Source: Parasponia andersonii
Taxonomy: Eukaryota; Streptophyta; Magnoliopsida; Rosales; Cannabaceae
Length of the DNA stretch: 64,000 nt
Assembly (NCBI GenBank): GCA_002914805.1
Contig: JXTB01000402.1
Span: 241,427 to 305,426 of the forward strand
Reading direction: 5' to 3'
Shown piece by piece: positions 35,525 through 46,376 of the stretch. Position 1 is the stretch's first letter, and each line of letters opens with the position of its first letter. The notes beneath the pieces were generated by a model. The model saw nothing but the letters and a program-made list of their open reading frames with translations, was not told the DNA's origin and did no database searches. The position numbers were made by a program, and so were the translations under genes.

Positions 35525-35813
35525 NNNNNNNNNNNNNNNNNNNNNNNNNNNNNNNNNNNNNNNNNNNNNNNNNNNNNNNNNNNNNNNNNNNNNNNNNNNN
35601 NNNNNNNNNNNNNNNNNNNNNNNNNNNNNNNNNNNNNNNNNNNNNNNNNNNNNNNNNNNNNNNNNNNNNNNNNNNNNNNNNNNNNNNNNNNNNNNNNNNN
35701 NNNNNNNNNNNNNNNNNNNNNNNNNNNNNNNNNNNNNNNNNNNNNNNNNNNNNNNNNNNNNNNNNNNNNNNNNNNNNNNNNNNNNNNNNNNNNNNNNNNN
35801 NNNNNNNNNNNNN
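35525..35813. other. Assembly gap (289 N)
   Basis: A run of N bordered on the right by A14, beginning 15 bp beyond the stop codon of NIMIN gene A. The gene's 3' untranslated region is therefore mostly missing. Confidence 0.99.
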
Positions 35814-35827
35814 AAAAAAAAAAAAAA

Positions 35828-36190
35828 CTATAACTCTTTGGACGGAGGTTCCAAGTTCAGATCCAAACCCGTACTGCTCTCAGCAGAATCCTCGTCCTCC
35901 GCCATGCTTTTGGTTTCGTCTTTAACGCCGTCATCTCCGTCGAAATCATCCGTCTCACATTTTACCAGCTTCCTCCAACCCTCGGCCGTCAACTTACGGC
36001 CCGCTCCGTCTTTGTTCTTGAAGTAATTGGCCGCCACGTGTATCCTCCTCAGTATGGCGAAGAACTCCTCCACCTCGTCTTCAGTTACCGTCGTCGTCCC
36101 CACTCCTTCGACCTCCTCTTCGGATTTCCGTCTCTTCCCGTTAACTTCTCCGTCATCTCGCCTCTTCCTCTTCCCCTTCCTCGACTCCAT
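35828..36190 (-). CDS. NIM1-INTERACTING 2-like protein (NIMIN gene A)
   Basis: Single-exon, 120 residues. The N-terminus is basic (RKGKRKRR at 4-11, GKRRK at 18-22), likely nuclear localisation signals. Residues 36-57 form the family's hallmark helix, TEDEVEEFFAILRRIHVA then ANYF. The C-terminus has LDLNLEP (109-115), which is both an LxLxL and a DLNxxP EAR repression motif. Arabidopsis NIMIN-2 has the same order (EEEVDEFFKILRRVHVA, later GLDLNCKPEPD, from memory). NIMINs act in the nucleus by binding NPR1/NIM1 and modulating salicylic-acid responsive PR gene expression. The open frame extends in-frame to 36421, but that part overlaps promoter-like sequence. I chose the ATG at 36190 because the family N-terminus begins there. 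The FF motif reads EEFFA, not DxFFK. Upstream lie TGACG motifs (36363-36403) and a TTGACT W-box (36215-36220). A second copy is at 60216-60587. Confidence 0.92.
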   Translation of the reverse strand: MESRKGKRKRRDDGEVNGKRRKSEEEVEGVGTTTVTEDEVEEFFAILRRIHVAANYFKNKDGAGRKLTAEGWRKLVKCETDDFDGDDGVKDETKSMAEDEDSAESSTGLDLNLEPPSKEL

Positions 36191-36317
36191 GGTGGTCTCA
36201 CGGCGTCGTCTTTGTTGACTTGGACGGCGACTATAGCAGAAGCAGAGGTTGTAATTTGTACATCCTAATATGTATGTATATCTGTCAATGTGGAATGTTT
36301 GGCATCTTATTAAAGAC

Positions 36318-36326
36318 ATTATAAGA
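36318..36326 (-). promoter_or_regulatory. Possible TATA element of NIMIN gene A
   Basis: The minus strand reads CTTATAATG about 130 bp upstream of the ATG and about 65 bp downstream of the TGACG cluster. It is plausible but degenerate. Confidence 0.3.
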
Positions 36327-36362
36327 GTGCATTTTGGGAATTTTCCAACACAGGGCCGACGG

Positions 36363-36403
36363 TGACGTCGTTTGATGGGGGCCTTTGCGTCATGGGAGTG
36401 ACG
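36363..36403 (-). promoter_or_regulatory. as-1-like cluster of TGACG motifs upstream of NIMIN gene A
   Basis: TGACG on the plus strand at 36363-36367 (within GTGACGTCG), CGTCA at 36388-36392, and TGACG at 36399-36403 (within GTGACGTGTGG). The last two start 11 bp apart, about one helical turn. as-1 elements consist of two TGACG-type sites about 12 bp apart, are bound by TGA bZIP factors, and confer salicylic-acid response. The cluster is 173-213 bp upstream of the chosen start codon. Confidence 0.5.
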
Positions 36404-36429
36404 TGTGGAAACGTGATACATAAAGTTGC

Positions 36430-36854
36430 TTTTTTCTTTTTTTATTTAAAAACGAAAAAAAAAAAAAAGGAATGTTAAAAGGAACGTGGAGGTTGAAATA
36501 TCTGGCTGCAACACTAATGTAACGGGCATTAGTCGGCGATCACTATCATACTAATATACCATTCTAATTGCTAACTAAAAATGTCACTTTATTTTTTATC
36601 CCCTTGACTTTTATGAGAAATATTATGGGGCATGATTACTGCCCAAAACTCTATGAAATTCAAATCACCACCAATCAAGTCTCGGCATTTCAAAATCCAA
36701 CATTGAATATGAATTTTACAATATCATTTAATAGTAATATAAAAAAAACACATATTTTCACTTATATTAAATTAAAAATTCAATTTGCATTTTATTATTA
36801 AATATATCAGGCCCATACATTTAATCAAATTTGGAACCGTAATTGTTGACAAGA
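36430..36854. other. Distal upstream region of NIMIN gene A
   Basis: AT-rich with an A-tract near 36455-36470. No further gene or clear element. Confidence 0.5.
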
Positions 36855-37375
36855 ATAATTTTATCCTTTAAACTCATAAAATATATTTTAAAAAAAAATA
36901 TATGAAAAACTAATTATCATTGTCTATCTTTTAAAAATATATATATGTTTAGGTGAAATAATAATTATTAAAAGTAAAAATATTTTTAATTTTTTTTCTT
37001 TTTACCATTTAATTATTTTGAATTAATCTCATTTTATTTTCAATAATTATTTTTTCACTTCAAATTATTTTTTAAAAAAGAATAAAAAAGATTTTTTTAT
37101 TTTTGTCATTCTCTCTCTCTCTCTCATTTTAATTGTTTTGAATAATTTAAACTCTTGAAGAAAAAAAAAGAGCAAAATAAGAAATTTTTTTAACTTTTGA
37201 CATTCTTTTTTCTAAAATTCTTTTGAATAGTTGAAACTCTTTTTTATTTTTAATAATTATTATGTTTACTTAAAATATTTTTTTAAAAAAAAAAAGAAAG
37301 ACAATAATAAGTGGTTTCAATATTTAATAATTTTAATATATGTTTTATGAGTTTAAAAAGGTAAAAATTTTCTTT
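36855..37375. mobile_element. Fold-back/MITE-like element with ~35-110-bp inverted ends
   Basis: TTTAAACTCATAAAATATAT near 36869 is matched by the reverse complement of 37331-37365 (TTTAAACTCATAAAACATAT). Further inward, GTTTAGGTGAAATAATAATT is mirrored by the complement of AATAATTATTATGTTTACTT. The interior is very AT-rich and includes a (CT)n tract at about 37112-37126. No ORF. Boundaries approximate. Confidence 0.5.
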
Positions 37376-38359
37376 TTTAATAAATTAAATTTTTAATTTC
37401 GAGTAAATATGTGGGCTTAGTTCTATTTGATAGGAAAATAAAAAATGAATGTTTAATTTAATATCAATGAAAAGATGTGGGTCTTTTTTTTTTTTGATAA
37501 AACCCTAATGGAAATGGATTTTTTTTTTATATTACCCCTATCATTTATTCAAAAACACCAATTCATAATTAAAACTTCATATACAATCAAATCTGTTTTT
37601 TTTTTTTTTCACTTTTAAAGAAACAAACGATGCATTCTATTTCATAAACAACTAAACAAGGATCCGAAACTCAATTATCATATCATTATAATTTTTTTCG
37701 GTTCTTGTATTGATAAATTGAACAATAAAAAGTATTTCTAATTCATAGAATAGAACAAACAATATATAGTGATCAGATTATAAATAATAATAATAATATT
37801 AGATGAATCTCGTTAGTCATCTTCTTCTATTTTCAATATCGGTGACGATTGACGAAGCTTAATTATGCGTTTTTTTGCCGAGTGACGAAATGGATCATAA
37901 ACCCGAGGAGAACAACAAAAGAATAAAAAGCAAAATAAATGGGCAAGAAAAAAATCAGTTAAGTGTAATGGAAACAATTCGAGAATGAAAAAACCATTAT
38001 ACATCCTCCTAAGTCCCAACTTCCCAATTTTCCAACCCTCTATGTTACTCCAAGGCAAAGCGTAAGGTGTCATTTCCGATACAATCTCACTCCCACACGT
38101 TGTAAAAATAAACACGAGGTTTTAATTACTACCTAAAGTTAAAAAATAAATATTTACTAATTTAATTTTTTCCCTTTTAGGTAATTTTAATTTAATCTTC
38201 TTTTTAGGGATTGTTTTAAATTTATTCTTAAGAGATAAGATAAATTTTACATTACATTGGGGCAAGTTAGATTCTTTAATAATTTTGGAGGGGCTAAAGT
38301 CTAATTTATACAAAATTATATACCTTTTTTAAATTTTAAAAAAATTGACGGGAGTAGAT
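37376..38359. other. AT-rich intergenic region with one unassigned open frame
   Basis: A minus-strand open frame at 37813-38115 (100 codons) includes TPYALPWSNIEGWKIGKL and a hydrophobic stretch ELFPLHLTDFFLAHLFCFLF. I do not recognise it, and its composition is typical of chance AT-rich frames. I annotate no gene here. Confidence 0.4.
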
Positions 38360-40090
38360 ATAAAATCCAGTTAAAGTAAAGAGCAAAAGAGACTTTTTCT
38401 AAAGTAATGGCATCGTTATAATTTCGAATTTTTAGAATAAAATAAACAAAATATCTAAATTTTATAATCAGGTGCTACAGTTCTCATTAGTTGTTTAAAA
38501 GGACCTTTATTTTCTCTTCTTCCTCACACAAAGTCCCCGAAAATCCACCAAAACACCAGTTTTTGTTCAAGCCTCGCCGACGCGTCACCGTGCCTCCGAC
38601 CAACTGACGCTCTGGCCCGCCATGACTATCTCCCTTGAAGTTTCTAGCCGCTGCGAAATTTTTCAGCTATCGAAGCTTTGTAGGACCTCTGTTTGACTTA
38701 CCTCTAGTATCGTTGGATTCGTCTCGTCGTTACTGACCTTCTCTAAGTGGTTGTATGTCAAAATTTATCTCTGTGGAGACCTTCATTTCTCCATTTAAGG
38801 CCTCAGTGAAAAAGTCACTTTTTCAAGTGGATTTACTAGGATCCGAAAACTGCCATTCGAATACCCAAGTGACCAATAGAAGGTTTCTTCGAGGGTCGTT
38901 AGCTTAATATATTTATTTGATTTATAATTGCATTAAAACTTATTTATGAAAAATAGTGATTTCATGATAGTTTGACAAATTATTGAAAATTATTAGATTA
39001 TACTCGAATTTGACTGTGCGAATTATTTTACATATTTTATATTATGATTATGGGGTAAAATAATGGTATACTTCCCACATTACAGTAAATCCCATAATAA
39101 TGTCAAGTTAGATTTTAAAACATGATTTGACTCACAGATGCAAAGTTATTATAAATTGTTACATATTGTGCATACCATAGAATCACACACTTGAGTTCCA
39201 TTATTACATCATGGTAGTTTAGATCGTTGGCGAGTTGCTACAGCACTAGATGAAAGGCCTAGGCCATTGCGCAAGTTTTTGGCTGACACACCTACAGGTC
39301 GTGTCAGGATGCTGGGTTCCTCTGCCATAAAGATATTATAGAGCCGTGATAGGAGGATGAGAGCTCACTTATATACATGGTTAATTTATGATTTGTATAA
39401 TTATGTAGATTTGAATTTGAGTTTTGAATGTGTGATTATTCTAGTTAGTAATTATTTTATAAACTTGGTTTATAAATGGATTTTGGAAAATATATTAACC
39501 ATATAGGTTTGGTAAAATTACATCTATTCAAAAAGGTAAATGAATTTCTACTGAGCATATAAATGCTCACCCCCTATTTCTCCCACTTTCAGGTGTGTGT
39601 CTAATTAATATATTAATTTGGTGGTCAGATGAGTTGCATAGCTTGTACAGACAGTTCTATTCTAAATCTCTGGTGGGTGTTCGGACATTGTTATTCTTCT
39701 TTCTTTGTTCAGTTATTTAGCCAACATTAGTAAGTGGATGTTGTGGATGATTTTGTTATTAAAATTAGTATGTAAAATAATAAATGATTTTATGTAACAC
39801 ATTTTGGACATCTAACTAAATATTTTAATTAAACTTAATTTATCAAAATTTATGATTTCTCAACAAGATCTAAAAAAGATAGTTGAAAATTTTCTTAAAC
39901 TTTGATGAGTATTTCTTTCATAAAAATTAAACTAATAGGTGTTTTAATGAATAAGGAATTTATAATGATTTGAGGATCAAAATGAAATTATCTAATACAT
40001 GATTTCTCTTATATTCTGTAAAATTAATATTTTATTATATTTTCATTTAAAATTACTGAAAGTCACAGCTTTGGATTTTCGGTCGTGACA
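38360..40090 (+). repeat. Family A 5' LTR
   Basis: Starts TATAAAATCCAG (TGTAAAATTTGG in the partner) and ends GGTCGTGACA. Shared landmarks include AAGTCACTTTTTCAAGTGG, TGGGGTAAAATA and GGCGAGTTGCT. Confidence 0.75.
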
Positions 40091-40094
40091 AAAA

Positions 40095-40106
40095 TGGTAT
40101 CAGAGC
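40095..40106 (+). other. Primer-binding site, family A
   Basis: TGGTATCAGAGC, a match to the initiator-tRNA-Met type site, four bases after the LTR end. Confidence 0.8.
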
Positions 40107-41609
40107 TACAAGTTTCAGATTCGTCTTGGATCTTGCCTATGAGATTTTGTTATTTAAAAAGGATGTTTAAAAGTATTTGACAAATACCTCATACATCACT
40201 TAGGAATTGGCTAAATATGTTGTCTTTACTCTAATTCTTCTTGAATCTTTCATTCATCCCCTAGAGTGAAGCTCTAGTATCCTAAAGATAGTTATATCCC
40301 AGAAATTCTAGTCTAAAAAATGTTGGGATTGGCACAAGACTACTGAATTATATTCCTATCGAAATTATCGGAATTGAATGGACATTCATTCTTGTACTCT
40401 TATGTCTATTATGATGTTAAGTTATATGAACCTCGTAGGTTCTGAGATAGAAATTCGATGTCTCGTATCTTGATTGTTATGGATTAACTTTATTTGTATG
40501 AGATTGTGATATTGATCCCTTGATTTTAGTATACTTTTAATTACTCAGTTTAAGTAAATGATGATATTACTTGTGTTAAGAATGATTAAATTGATGATAC
40601 TTTTTGTATGATATATTATTGTAAATTGACAAATAGGGATAATATATTGAGTGTGGTATTGTACTAATTCTACTAAGATAGGCATGATATTAATTATACG
40701 TTAGTAGAATAAATGATTTAATTTCTTTTGAGATTCTTTCATTATTTGGTTTTCTCTAAATTAATGAATCATGATTGCATTTCCTTGTAAGCTGTTTACT
40801 TGTGATAAAAGATTTTTCCCTATTTGATAGTTGTGTGCCTAGTTTATTTGTTATTCCAAGATAAAGCTTTTGGAACTAGAAAGATTTTTCATGATTAATG
40901 TATTAGGAATATTTTCAATGAGTGAAAAATAAATTCGTGCATCTAGATATAGTTTTGTTCGAACTTATATTTTCTCTCTATATGTATTGGACTTGTAATT
41001 CTGGGGTAAAAAATAATTTGGATTTTGGTAATTCAATCTAATTTAAACCCTCTTACGTGGTTTTGGTGACTATTTAAGACCTTCAAATTGATTTGCATGG
41101 TTTAAAATAGAGTAGGATATTATATTTGAGGAATTATTTATTTTTATTTTCAAAAGAATCACGAATATTTTAAACTTAAGTATTGGTTAGACAAAGATAA
41201 TTTACTTTTCCAAAATATGTATAATTTTAAGAACTTATAGTTATTTGAAATTGGATTTTGTAAAACTGCACTATTATGTTTGAACCTTTGTGTATATACA
41301 ATTTAGTTATGGTATTAAATTGATCCTAATCTACATTGATAGTGCTACTTGGAGAATCCTTTAAGATCAGAAAAAAATTTTACAAACTCAAAATTTCAAG
41401 TATCATTTTAGATTTGAATATGGTTAATATTTTTGGTGCTTGACTTATAAGCTGAAATGTACTTTCATATGGTTATGGAAAAATTTATGCAATAATTTGA
41501 GTAACAAGTTTGATTTCCTAGAAAACTTTTAGTAAGAATTAGTACGATATAAGTACAAATTTTTGGTAAATTTATGTGCATATTTAAGATGTTAAATATA
41601 TATATCTTG
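40107..41609 (+). other. Non-coding interior of family A element
   Basis: AT-rich leader-like sequence with no recognisable gag or pol. Confidence 0.5.
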
Positions 41610-41889
41610 ATTGCATAAATTGATGCAAATCCAGGTACGGTTACAAAGGAGCCAATTCAAGTTTTAATTGAACCGGTTAGAAGAGCTCTAGCTAAAAGAT
41701 TCAAGGAGTCTCTCAATGGGCTGATTCAAAGTATTTTGACTGAGATAAATTCTTGGAGACCCAAGAATAATATTCCACGTAGTCCACAAAGTTAGATTTT
41801 CATGATTCAAGCTTTGGAATAAACTAGAAACGACTCTCAAGGGTGCGTGAATTAAAAACTTAGTTTCCTGATTTTGGTGACTTACCCGA
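41610..41889 (+). pseudogene. C-terminal end of a Ty3/gypsy pol, family B (fossil part)
   Basis: Reads VTKEPIQVLIEPVRRALAKR, then FKESLNGLIQSILTEINSW. This matches the GPxTRxRAKxFKExLxGLI-type tail found at the end of many plant Ty3/gypsy polyproteins. Only this short end is present. Confidence 0.5.
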
Positions 41890-42437
41890 ATTTGACACAG
41901 CAATAAGAATAGGTGGCTGCAACTAACTAAATTACGCTTTTTATTTAGTTATTATTAGTTTCATTATTGAGTTATAAGGCTTGCATACCAATTAAGATAC
42001 TTTCCTTTTTTTATTGAGGAATAGGCGTTTATTTTAGGGTAAGTGCAGGAGTTCAATTTTCAGAATTCTAATTAGGATATTTTAGATTCTTTTTCTTATT
42101 TTGGGCAGCTTCTTAGGATTTTTACAGCCAATTTTTGTGGTCCTTATGTATATAAATAGCCATTAGCTAAATGAAAATATGAGATTACAATTCATTAAAA
42201 ATTAAGAGCGATTTCTCTTTGGTTCTTTAAGAACTTATCAGATTTCTCTGTGGCGTTCATCCCTTGACTTATCAATCGAGTTTTCCATCCTTGATTGTGG
42301 CGTCTTCCTTTATACCAAGGTTCACATCTCTTTATAGGTATTGGATCGAGGTTTTTCATCCGAATTTGATTGTAGAACGGTCCTAGGCATCATCCTTATT
42401 TCGGGTTTCGTCACAAGTTGGCGGTGTTCGTATTATT
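41890..42437 (+). repeat. LTR of family B (single copy inside element A)
   Basis: Bounded on the left by the pol end and on the right by a primer site. Contains a TATA box TATATAAATAGC at 42149-42160. The exact left boundary is uncertain. Confidence 0.55.
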
Positions 42438-42451
42438 TGGTATCAGAGCCA
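42438..42451 (+). other. Primer-binding site, family B
   Basis: TGGTATCAGAGCCA, an excellent match to the initiator-tRNA-Met type. Confidence 0.8.
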
Positions 42452-43301
42452 GATTCTAGTCTCTGGTTTAATCTATCTTTTATCTTTTCCTTTTTTTTTT
42501 CTTTTTTTATTGTCAAAACCAGCCCTTATTCTTTCTTCTTTCTTTCATCTAAATCGTCCAAAACAAATAAAAAAAAATATAAACTCGATATGTTCTTGTC
42601 GTAGCCAATTCAGATTGTTTGTTTGCTATTGAATCCAAATTTATTTCTTAGTGTCTTTCAGTTAGCCTTTGTGTTTTCAGATATTATTTGAGTTCTCAAG
42701 TAAAAATAAAAAAAAAAAGGAAAAAAAAAGAGACAGAATCCCGAAATTAAAAACAAAAAAAGAAGAATTTATGGTTGAATTAGAGAATTTTGATAGTGCT
42801 TCAGTAAAACAGTTGTAACTTCTGATCTGGTTATCGAAACAATATATATTATATATTAAACCGAAGCTTATTCCGAACCTTACGACTCTAAATCAACTGT
42901 ATACTGTTCACCCCAGTTTTCAAGTCCAAAATCTATCGTTTTCATCACTTTCCTAGCCTTCAAAGTTTTGTGTGAGTTTTTTTTCTTTGTTTCGCTTTCT
43001 TTGCTTATCAATTTCTAGAAACTGTTATTCCAGGTTAATACATTAAATTCTGATTTTGTTGATGAGTTTTTTTGTGTGGATTGTTGCTCATAAATTCTGA
43101 TTATTTGTTTGAATTAGTTTGATAAGGACTTTTGAGAAATTACAAGTGGAAAAAGGCAAGAATGGAGAGCACATAACAAGGTAAAAGCCAATCTGATATA
43201 TTTGAGTGAAACAGGAGTGAAATTGAGTGATTCAATACTGAGTGAAATACGTGAGAGAGTGTGTGAGGTCCTTTCTTTTCTAACTTCGTTGTGCAGTAAA
43301 C

Positions 43302-43896
43302 ATGTTAGACAACAAAGACAGAAACAATACTGAAGATACATCGGGAGTGGGTGATCCAAAATTTCTCATAGAAGCCTTAATTGATGAGATGAGAAGAGTA
43401 ATGAGAGCAGAGATGGAGCAGGTTCATGAACTGATAGACATAATAGAGAACAGACATATGGAACAGCCACAAATCGCTCCTAATATGCATGGAAAAAGGA
43501 GATTCCAGCATAGGAAAGTGAAGGTTGAAGATGAAGAGTATTATAGAGATACTTTTGGTGATGAAGATAATCGAGATTCAATAGTTGGCAATAGGAGATA
43601 CGGTGGGTAGTTTAGAGGAGATAGGAATCGAGAAGATAATTCATTAGATAGTATTAAGATGAAGATTCCATCCTTTTAAGGCAAGAACGATCCAGAAGCT
43701 TACTTGGAGTGGGAGAAAAAGGTTGAAATAGTATTTGATTACCACAATTACTCTGAGATTAAGAAGGTAAAATTTGCTGTCATTGAATTTTCCGATTATG
43801 CAATTGTATGGTAGGATCAGTTAGTAATGAATAGGAGAAGAAATAGGGAGCGTCAAATAGAGACGTGGGAGGAGATGAAAACAGAGATGAGAAAGA
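43302..43896 (+). pseudogene. Ty3/gypsy gag, family B (fossil part)
   Basis: Begins MLDNKDRNNTEDTSG. The acidic and charged N-terminal region includes IEALIDEMRRVMRAEMEQV. It continues into the gag core with MKIPSF, NDPEAYLEWEKKVEIVFDYH, NYSEIKKVKFAVIEF and RQIETWEEMKTEMRK. The YLEWEKKVE...NYSE...TWEEMK pattern is typical of chromovirus-like plant gags. It stops at the family A LTR. It is broken, with a few interruptions. Confidence 0.75.
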
Positions 43897-45729
43897 TGTA
43901 AAATTTGGTTAAAGTGAAGGGCAAAAGAGACTTTCTAAAGCAATAAAATTGTTGTAATTTCAAATTTCTGAAATAAAACAAGCAAAATATCTAAATTTAA
44001 TAATTAGGTGCTACAGTTGTCATTAATTGCTTAAAAGGTTCTCTATTTTGCTTTCTCCCTCACACAAGGTCCTTGAAATCCACAAAAAATGCTAGTTTCT
44101 GTTCAAGCCTCGCTGCCGTACCACCACACCTCTAACCAGCTGACGCGTGGGCCTGCCATGACCACGTCTCTTTGACGAAGCACGCCACCAGGTCCTGTTA
44201 GATTTCGTAGCCAGAAAATGGAGATCAACTTCCTTGAAGTTTCTAACCACCGCAAGGTTTTTGGCTACTGGAGCTTCACCGGACCTCTGTTTAACTCACC
44301 TGTAGTACCATTGGGTTCGTGTTGTCATCACCGACTTTTTCTAAGTAGTTCTATATCAAAATTCATCTCTATAGTGACCTCTATTTATCCATTAAAGGTT
44401 TCAGTGGAAAAATCACTTTTTCAAGTGGACTTACTAAGATCCGAAAACTGTCATTCGAACAACTAAGTGACCAACAAGAGTTTCTTCGAGTATCGTTAGT
44501 TTGGTATTATTACCATATTATGGTTAGAGTTCAATTACCTGATTTTATATTTGTTTGATTTATAATTACTTTAAACTTTGTTTATGAAAAATAATGATTT
44601 TACGATGGTTTGACAAATTTTTGAAAATTGTTAGATTATATTAGGATTTGATTGTACAGATTATTTTACATATTTGATATTGTGATTATGGGGTAAAATA
44701 GTTGTATGCTTCCCATATTACAATAAATCCCAAAATAATGCCAAGTTGGATTTTAAAGCATGATTTGATTTATGGATACATTGTTATTATAAATTGTTAC
44801 ATGTTATACATACCATATGATCACATACTTTAGTTCCATTATTGTATCATGATAGTTTAGATCGCTGGCGAGTTGCTGCAGAGCTAGATGAACGACCTAG
44901 GCCCCTGCACAGGTTTTTGGTTGACATTACAGGTAGTATCAGAATACTAGGTACCTCTGCTACAGAGGTATAATAAGGCGGTGATGGGAGAATAAGAACT
45001 CACTTATATACATGATTAATTTATGATATGTACAATTATGTGGATTTGAATTTGAGTTTTAAATGTGTGATTATTCTGGATACCAATTATTTTATAAACT
45101 TGGTTTATAAATGGATTTTGAAAAATATATTAAATATGTAGGTTTGATAAAATTACATCCATTTAAAAATGTAAATAAATTTCTACTGAGCATGTGGATG
45201 CTCACCTCTGCTACTTTTCTCATTTTCAAATGTATGTTTAATTAAGATAGTAATTCAAATGGTCAGATGAGCTGCATAGTTTGTACAGATAGTTCTAATC
45301 TAAATCCCTAATGGGTGTGCGTACATTGTTATTCTTCTTTCCTTATTCAGTTATTTAGCCGAAATTAGTAAGCGGATATATAAGATTGATTTTGTTGTTA
45401 AATTGAATATTTAAAACAATAAGTGATTTTATGTAATACATTTTAGACATTGAACTAAATATTTCAATTAAACTCAATTTATCAAAGTTTATAATTTTTC
45501 AACAAGATTTAAAAGAGATAGAATCAAATTTTCTTAAAATTTGATAATTATTTCTCTTATAAAATTAAAACTAATAAGTGTTTTAATGTATAAAGAATTT
45601 ATAATAATTTAGGGATAAAAATAAAATTATCTAATATCTAATTTCTCTTATATTATGTAAAATTAATATTTTATTATAATTTTACATAAAATTACTAAAA
45701 ATCATAATTTTAAATTTCCAGCTGTAACA
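43897..45729 (+). repeat. Family A 3' LTR
   Basis: TGTAAAATTTGG...GCTGTAACA, colinear with 38360-40090, with an extra ~60-bp segment near 44165-44225. Confidence 0.75.
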
Positions 45730-46366
45730 ACGGATATTTAACTTTATTTTTTTTTTTTCCCTCTCACTCGTAACTTTACTCTCTATTGTCTTCTTTTTCA
45801 GAATTTCTCTCTATAATAATTCTTGTCTGTTTCATCCTCTACGTGACATTTCGGCATCTCCTCTGAGAACATGGTTCGAAGATGTGGTTCTCTCCAATTT
45901 TGACTTTCCCCGTCATGTACGAAAGTACTGTCTTATTCCGAGTAGAGGTTGGGTCTGACTCTACGATAGCTTAATTACGGTACGTTTCTGAAATTTCCAT
46001 CATTTCCATGTGTTCGGAAGCTAATGGTGCAATTTGGTCATTATCACGTGATTTAAGGTACTTTGTAGTTAGCACTCTTCTGTTTCGAGAAGACGCAATC
46101 CTAAGTAGGAACGTCATATCAAAATTAATTATTAAAGGCCCTAACTTAGAATTATATTTTATGAAACAATTTTTTTAAAAAAAAATTCGGAATTTTGGCC
46201 GAATTTTCTTTTTCCCGAGTACCGGCGGAGACCGTAGATATATGGGTATAGTAGTATCTTTTCCCATAATTTTGGAAAAAGTTGGGCAATTTTCAGATTC
46301 CAACGTTTCTCTCAAAATTTCCATTTTGTTTTTCACAAAGTCAATATTTCCGTAATATTGAAGTAA
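45730..46366. other. Intergenic region, nothing assigned
   Basis: Pyrimidine-rich start, then mixed sequence with GTGATTTAAGG- and CCGGCGGAG-like words reminiscent of LTR DNA. No ends could be defined. Confidence 0.4.
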
Positions 46367-46376
46367 TTTTCAAAAT

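Larger units (their letters stand above)
38360..45729 (+). mobile_element. LTR element (family A) carrying a permuted piece of a second Ty3/gypsy family (B)
   Basis: Two related LTRs, 38360-40090 and 43897-45729, enclose 3.8 kb. A primer site TGGTATCAGAGC (40095-40106) follows the first LTR, so the element is plus-oriented. About 1.5 kb of non-coding A-type interior follows. After that come, in order, a pol C-terminal fragment, an LTR with its own TATA box and primer site, and a gag region of another family. Gag-B then abuts the second A LTR. No family-A coding region is seen, so A is non-autonomous. No matching target duplication was found. The copies differ appreciably, so it is an old fossil with a few interruptions in the gag piece. 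Confidence 0.65.

Noticed and set aside
36191-36421. In-frame 77-codon upstream extension of NIMIN gene A
   Set aside because: It overlaps the TATA-like word and TGACG cluster, has no similarity to NIMIN N-termini, and the family start fits the ATG at 36190.
37813-38115. 100-codon minus-strand frame considered as a membrane protein or plastid DNA insert
   Set aside because: No match to any plastid or mitochondrial protein I know. The hydrophobic run is typical of AT-rich chance frames.
45730-46366. Possible further LTR between family A element and the Mutator-like element
   Set aside because: LTR-like words only. No TG...CA ends, partner copy or target duplication was found.
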